Shown here in pieces: positions 59,785 to 64,000 of a stretch of 64,000 nt of DNA. Both the position numbers and the translations under genes were made by a program. The notes under the pieces were generated by a model. The model did no database searches. It had not been told where the DNA came from and worked only from the letters and a program-made list of their open reading frames with translations. Position 1 is the stretch's first letter, and the number at the start of each line of letters is the position of its first letter. The stretch is from Actinacidiphila yanglinensis. GTDB taxonomy: Bacteria > Actinomycetota > Actinomycetes > Streptomycetales > Streptomycetaceae. Location of the stretch: positions 124,001-188,000 of the forward strand of contig NZ_FNVU01000005.1 in NCBI RefSeq assembly GCF_900107965.1. Direction: 5' to 3'.

Positions 59785-62700
59785 TCACTCCCCGACGATG
59801 GAGGCCGTCGCCCGCTCCAGGGCCTGCGCCCGGTCCAGCTCGGCCGTGCTCGTCCATGCCTCCCGATAACGTTCCTCGCCCAGTGCCGTGCGAGCCGCCT
59901 GCTGTGTGGCCCTCGCGTCGGGTCCGTCCAGGGAGCCGCCGCGCAGCGCCTTCGCGGCTCCGAGCAGGAGCGCGGCCCGCCGCGGTTCGCCGGTCAGCAT
60001 GGCGAGCGCGGCGGCGGCCTCGGAGGCGAGGGAGGCGGTCATCGGGAACTGCAGGGACATCCCGCCGTTGGTCGCCGCGGCCCGGAAGTGCTCCTGGGCG
60101 CCGGCCGCGTCGCCCTCGGCGACCGCGATCCGTCCCAGGGCGACCAGCACCGAGGAGCGGGCGCTGTCGCTGGAGAACCAGCCGCTCGGGCACTCCGCGA
60201 GCGCCTGCTCGCACAGCGACCGGGCCGCCTCCAGATCGCCGCTCAGCCGGGCGGCCTCGGCCAGTCCGAGGTGGGCCAGCGCCAGGGACTCCGGCGAACC
60301 GGCCCGGCGGGAGAGCTCCACGGCCCGCTCGCAATAGGCGGCCGCCGCCTCGTACTCCTCCGCCCGACGGCTGTACGCCGCGCGGTTGCAGAGCAGGTCG
60401 GCCATGTCGAGGGCGGAGTCCAGCTCCTCGGCCAGCTCCAGCGCGCGGCCGAGCAACGCGACCGCCTCCTGGAGCTCGCCGCGGTAGTCGGCGATGTCGG
60501 CCAGCACGTTGAGGCAGGTGATCATGCCCCAGCGGTCGCCCACCTGCCGGAAGCCCTCCAGGGCGCGGGTGCAGTCGTGCTGGGCCGGGACCGCGTCGGC
60601 GAAGGACATCCAGGACTGGAAGCCGGCACCGAGGTGACCCAGCGCGCGGTACCAGGGGTCCTCCCACTCGGCGAGGAAGCCCTCCAGCACGGCCAGGGTG
60701 TCGACGCTCTCGTCCGGCACCCCCGCGAACGGCGCCCACAGCACGGTGAGGACGGGGAAGCGGCGGGAGACCCGGTTCATCCCGTCCACGATGCGGGTGG
60801 CGGCCGCCACGTGCTCGACGTACCGGCCGGCATCGGAGATGGAGCCGACCACGGCCATGACGCACAGGACGTACTCCTCGTCCATGCCGTCGGGCGGATG
60901 CGGCCCGAGCGCCCCGAGCACCTGCCGCGCGGCCGCCGCACCCTCGTACCGCAGCCCGCGCAGCAGCCAGTACGACGAGAGGGCCGCGATGAGCCGCATC
61001 GTGGTGGGCAGGTCGCCAGCCGCGGCGCTGCGGTGCAGCGCGGCCTGGAAGTTGTCGCGGTCCTCGGTGAACAGCCGCAGCCAGGCGACCTGTTCGGCAC
61101 GGCGCAGATGCGGATCCGCGTCGAGCGCGAACTCCAGGAAGTAGGTGATGTGGGCGTGCTGCGTGCTGTCGGCCTCTCCGGCCTCGACCAGCCGCTCGGC
61201 GCCGTAGGCGCGGATCGACTCCAGCATCCGGTAGCGGACCCGGCCCGCCGCGTCCGGCTGCTGGGCCACCACCAGGGACTTCTCGACAAGCGCGGCGACC
61301 AGGTCGAGGACGTCGTCGGGCCCGATGCGAGGTGCCCCGGCGACGGGCGTCCCCCCATGGCCCGCCGTGCCCGGCGGGTCCGCGCAGACCGCTTCCGCCG
61401 CGGCCAGCGTCCATCCTCCGGCGAAGACCGAGGCGCGGCGCAGCACCGCCCGCTCGTCCGCCGGCAGCAACTCCCAGCTCCAGTCGACCACCCCGCGCAG
61501 GGTGCGCTGGCGCGGCTGGGCGGTGCGGCTGCCGCGGGACAGCAGCCGGAAGAGCGCGTCCGGCCGCACCGCGAGGCTGTACGGCACCTCGTCGGCGTCG
61601 ACCGCCGGCAGCGCGCCGAGCCGGGCGGCGATCTCGGGGACCGACAAGGAACGCACCCGGGCCGCGGCCAACTCGATCGCCAACGGGAGGCCGTCGAGTA
61701 CGGCGCACAGCCGCAACACGGCGTCCAGGGTGGCCGGATCGGTGGTCGGGTCGAAGTCCGGGCGGACGGCCGCGGCCCTCTCCACGAAGAGGCGGACGGC
61801 GGGGGAGGCGAGCACCAGGGAGCGGTCGGCGCCGGGCGCCGGCAACGGCAGGGTGGGTACCGGGCACAGCGCCTCACCGTTGATGCCGAGCGCCTCTCGG
61901 CTGGTCGCGAGGATGCGCAGCAGCGGCAGCGCGCCGAGCAACTGCTCGGCGAGATACGCGGCCTCGGCGACCACGTGCTCGCAGTTGTCGAGGACGAGCA
62001 GCAGCGGGCGGTCGGCCAGCGCGGCGGCGATCCGGGCCATCGGGTCGAGTCCGGTGCCGCCGCCCGTACCGCCGCCGGTGGTGCTGCCGCTTCCGGTGCC
62101 GGCTGCCGAGCTGGTCGCGGCGCCCGGGCCCCCCGCGGGCAGCAGCCCGCCTTCCCGCAGCCCGAGCGCGCGGAGCACGGTCTGCGGCACCGCGGCACCG
62201 TCGTCCAGAGCCGCCAGCTCCACGAACGCCGCATCGTCCGGGTGTCGTCCGGCCACCTCCAGGGCGAGCCTGGTCTTGCCCGCGCCGCCGGGTCCGATCA
62301 GGGTGATCAGCCGCCGCTGCGCCAACTGCTCCCCGATCGCGCCGATTTCCGCCTCGCGGCCGACGAAGCTGGTGAGGTGCACGGGAAGTTCGCGCGCAGG
62401 CGGGAGCGATGTTCCACGTGGAACATGAGCGTCCGACGATGTTTCACGTGGAACATCCGGGGTTGTCCGGTGGGGTGCGTCGCCGGACGTCACAGCGGGG
62501 GAGGTCGGGGGTTCCGTTGCTCGCGGCAGGACGTCGGGCGCGGTGGCAGGGGCCATGACCGGTGCCGATGCGTGTGCCGGCGCGGGTGCCGGGATCAGCG
62601 AGGGGTCGCCGCGCAGCACGGCGAGGTGGACCGCGGCCAACTCCCGTCCCGGATCGGCCCCCAGCGACTCGGCCAGCTCCCGCCGCGCCGCGTCGTAAGC

Positions 62701-63327
62701 CGCCAGGGCCTCGGACTGCCGCCCGCTGCCGTACAGCGCCCGCATCAACTGCCCGCGCAACCGTTCCCGGAGCGGATGCAGGGCGACCAACTCCCCCAGT
62801 TCCGCGACCGTCTCGCGGTTCCGCCCCAGCGCCAGGTCCGCCTCGACCCGGTCCTCGACCGCCGCGAGCCTCAGTTCCTCCCACCGCACCGCCTGCGCCA
62901 CCGCGAAAGGCGCGTCCCCCACGTCCGCCAGCGCGGGGCCCCGCCACAGGCCGAGCGCCTCGCGCAGCCACCCGGCCGCCGACTCGCTCCGCCCGGCCGC
63001 CAGCGCCTCCCGGCCGCGGACCGCCAGCCGCTCGAACCGGTGCGCGTCGACCTGATCCGGCTCCACGGCGAGCCGGTACCCCGCCGGGTGCCCCTCCACG
63101 GCGACCGGCAGCACCTGCCGCAGCCGCGAGATCTGCGACTGCACCGCGTTCGCCGCCCCGGCCGGCACCTCCGGCCCGTACAGACCCCCGATCAGCCGGT
63201 CCACCCCGACCACGCGCCCGGCGTCCAGCGCGAGCAGCGCCAGCACCGCCCGCCGCCGCGGCCCGCCCAACGCGACGTCGGCGCCGTCCGCACCGACGAC
63301 CCGCGTCGCCCCCAGAATTCCGAACAT
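59785..63327 (-). CDS. AfsR/SARP-family regulator with NB-ARC ATPase and TPR region
   Basis: A 1,180-residue regulator. An OmpR-type DNA-binding domain (about 1-88) and a bacterial transcriptional activation domain (BTAD, about 95-240) are followed by a Pro/Ala-rich linker (about 245-312), an NB-ARC-like ATPase with P-loop LIGPGGAGKTRL (about 343-354), LLLVLDNCEHVV Walker B region and ILATSREALG, and helical TPR-like repeats to the end. Activators of this design control secondary metabolism or exporters. ATG 63327 is preferred; GTG 63333 and 63330 are in frame. Two parS sites lie inside codons 291-306. Confidence 0.9.
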   Translation of the reverse strand: MFGILGATRVVGADGADVALGGPRRRAVLALLALDAGRVVGVDRLIGGLYGPEVPAGAANAVQSQISRLRQVLPVAVEGHPAGYRLAVEPDQVDAHRFERLAVRGREALAAGRSESAAGWLREALGLWRGPALADVGDAPFAVAQAVRWEELRLAAVEDRVEADLALGRNRETVAELGELVALHPLRERLRGQLMRALYGSGRQSEALAAYDAARRELAESLGADPGRELAAVHLAVLRGDPSLIPAPAPAHASAPVMAPATAPDVLPRATEPPTSPAVTSGDAPHRTTPDVPRETSSDAHVPRGTSLPPARELPVHLTSFVGREAEIGAIGEQLAQRRLITLIGPGGAGKTRLALEVAGRHPDDAAFVELAALDDGAAVPQTVLRALGLREGGLLPAGGPGAATSSAAGTGSGSTTGGGTGGGTGLDPMARIAAALADRPLLLVLDNCEHVVAEAAYLAEQLLGALPLLRILATSREALGINGEALCPVPTLPLPAPGADRSLVLASPAVRLFVERAAAVRPDFDPTTDPATLDAVLRLCAVLDGLPLAIELAAARVRSLSVPEIAARLGALPAVDADEVPYSLAVRPDALFRLLSRGSRTAQPRQRTLRGVVDWSWELLPADERAVLRRASVFAGGWTLAAAEAVCADPPGTAGHGGTPVAGAPRIGPDDVLDLVAALVEKSLVVAQQPDAAGRVRYRMLESIRAYGAERLVEAGEADSTQHAHITYFLEFALDADPHLRRAEQVAWLRLFTEDRDNFQAALHRSAAAGDLPTTMRLIAALSSYWLLRGLRYEGAAAARQVLGALGPHPPDGMDEEYVLCVMAVVGSISDAGRYVEHVAAATRIVDGMNRVSRRFPVLTVLWAPFAGVPDESVDTLAVLEGFLAEWEDPWYRALGHLGAGFQSWMSFADAVPAQHDCTRALEGFRQVGDRWGMITCLNVLADIADYRGELQEAVALLGRALELAEELDSALDMADLLCNRAAYSRRAEEYEAAAAYCERAVELSRRAGSPESLALAHLGLAEAARLSGDLEAARSLCEQALAECPSGWFSSDSARSSVLVALGRIAVAEGDAAGAQEHFRAAATNGGMSLQFPMTASLASEAAAALAMLTGEPRRAALLLGAAKALRGGSLDGPDARATQQAARTALGEERYREAWTSTAELDRAQALERATASIVGE
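62410..62455. other. two parS-like ParB-binding sites inside the SARP gene
   Basis: TGTTCCACGTGGAACA (62410-62425) is a perfect 16-bp palindrome and TGTTTCACGTGGAACA (62440-62455) a near-perfect one, 30 bases apart. Both match the Streptomyces parS consensus GTTTCACGTGAAAC with one or two changes. Streptomyces parS sites cluster around the origin, consistent with the rest of this window. They fall in the disordered linker of the regulator. Confidence 0.8.
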
Positions 63328-63413
63328 CACCACACAGCCGATTGTGTCGCACCCGCAACCCGCCGCCCAGGCACGATCAGCACCGGCGGGCGGACCCGGT
63401 GGTGCGGGCCGGC

Positions 63414-64000
63414 TCAGCCCTGATCCGGGTCCGCACCCCCGACACGCAGGTCGGCGTCGAGCTTGGCGACCAGCGACGCCGCGAGCCCCGGCGCGTTCCG
63501 GGCGGCCCACTCCGCGGTCCGGTCGAGGAACCCGGCCAGATCCTCCCGCACCCCGCATAGCAACCCGGACAGCTCGGTGACCACGAAGTCCACCGGCGGC
63601 CCGTTCGGCGACCGGGTCGGCGCCGCCCGCGTCAGGGGTCCGTCCGGCCACAACCGGAGCAGCCCGCCGTCCCGCTCGAACCACGGCGCCGGATCGTGCC
63701 CGAGCCACGGCCCGTCGTCCCCGCCGGCGAGACCGGACCACTCCCGCCAGTCCTCCAGCCCCGCGCAGCACCCCGGCACCACCACGGCCCCGGTCCGCTC
63801 GTCCCGGGCCCGCAGCCCACCCGGCGCGATGATCTTCTCCGCCGCCACCAACCCGGCCACCACCTCGCGGGCGTCGACCGGCGCGCCCTCCTCGTCCCCG
63901 AGCAGCCCCGCGTACACCGCCATGGTCGCCAGCACCGTCCCGACCCCGGCCGGCGTCATCCGCCCGGACACCACCACCCACCCGAACGCGGGCACCTCGG
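63414..64000 (-). CDS. unidentified protein, 5' end outside the window (partial)
   Basis: The frame is open to the right edge and ends at 63414. At least 195 residues are inside, with motifs VVPGCCAGLEDWREWSGLAGGDDGPWLGHDPAPWFE and DFVVTELSGLLCGVREDLAGFLDRTAEWA. ATG 63959 and GTG 63995 are possible internal starts, but upstream codons continue to the edge. I do not recognise the family; the Cys-Cys and Trp/Gly-rich motif suggests a globular protein, perhaps an immunity- or SUKH-like fold. It is on the same strand as the SARP gene, 86 bases away. Confidence 0.6.
   Translation of the reverse strand, partial: EVPAFGWVVVSGRMTPAGVGTVLATMAVYAGLLGDEEGAPVDAREVVAGLVAAEKIIAPGGLRARDERTGAVVVPGCCAGLEDWREWSGLAGGDDGPWLGHDPAPWFERDGGLLRLWPDGPLTRAAPTRSPNGPPVDFVVTELSGLLCGVREDLAGFLDRTAEWAARNAPGLAASLVAKLDADLRVGGADPDQG

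Noticed and set aside
59626-63423. 1,265-codon plus-strand frame opposite the SARP gene
   Set aside because: Antisense shadow of a gene with well-conserved domains; composition is not protein-like.
1-64000. Prophage, insertion sequence or CRISPR array
   Set aside because: No transposase, integrase, phage structural gene or regularly spaced repeats were seen; gene order is that of the conserved core.

Overview
The window is very GC-rich, with strong third-position G/C bias, frequent GTG starts and many 4-bp stop/start overlaps. It carries actinomycete hallmarks: a conservon, bkd genes, class E sortases, CrgA, FhaA/FhaB and a PASTA kinase. Gene content and order strongly resemble the origin-proximal core of a Streptomyces chromosome (the S. 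coelicolor SCO38xx neighbourhood), so the host is almost certainly Streptomyces or another Streptomycetaceae. I see no insertion sequence, prophage, CRISPR array or rRNA operon.

Layout. 1-4500: a conservon (sensor-like ATPase CvnA, roadblock CvnB, DUF742 CvnC, CYP157-like P450) with no CvnD GTPase. 4500-7100: a palindromic intergenic element, an MFS transporter with its GntR regulator, and a small membrane protein. 7100-12150: the first branched-chain 2-oxoacid dehydrogenase operon (bkdA1-B1-C1) and a divergent phosphotransferase. 12150-17350: two divergent Ser/Thr kinases, the proteasome activator Bpa and a Pro-rich surface protein. 17500-20330: a quinone oxidoreductase and a DHA2 transporter. 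20400-28375: the second bkd operon, continuing into mobA, a DUF6457 gene, moeA and a K+ channel, with a divergent Lrp-type regulator. 28400-33200: a TetR regulator, a 3-hydroxyacyl-CoA dehydrogenase, paaN and a SpoU-type methyltransferase. 33270-42150: an HTTM/DUF5819 pair, rhodanese, J-domain protein, a large PAS-GAF-PP2C-ATPase phosphatase, MarR, TerD and tRNA-Leu(CAG).

42550-55000 is the growth and division island. fhaA-fhaB-pstP-rodA-pbpA form a run of closely spaced genes, followed by pknB. Convergent to it is a minus-strand run of DUF881, a small membrane protein, pabA, srtE1 and srtE2; crgA faces away. A cluster of DnaA boxes follows crgA. The window ends with rhomboid, cyclophilin, DUF5324, a 14-TM exporter and an AfsR/SARP-type regulator whose linker codons contain two ParB (parS) sites.

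How the genes work together. PknB and PstP set the phosphorylation state of FHA-domain proteins that steer RodA/PbpA peptidoglycan synthesis, while CrgA and the sortases act in sporulating or aerial growth. The two bkd operons feed branched acyl-CoA into fatty acid and polyketide synthesis. The most interesting non-coding signals are a two-block motif shared by the bkdA2/bkdR and hbd/paaN promoters, the DnaA-box cluster, the intragenic parS pair, and a 22-bp-spaced direct repeat before the exporter. All function calls rest on reading motifs by eye; no database search was run.
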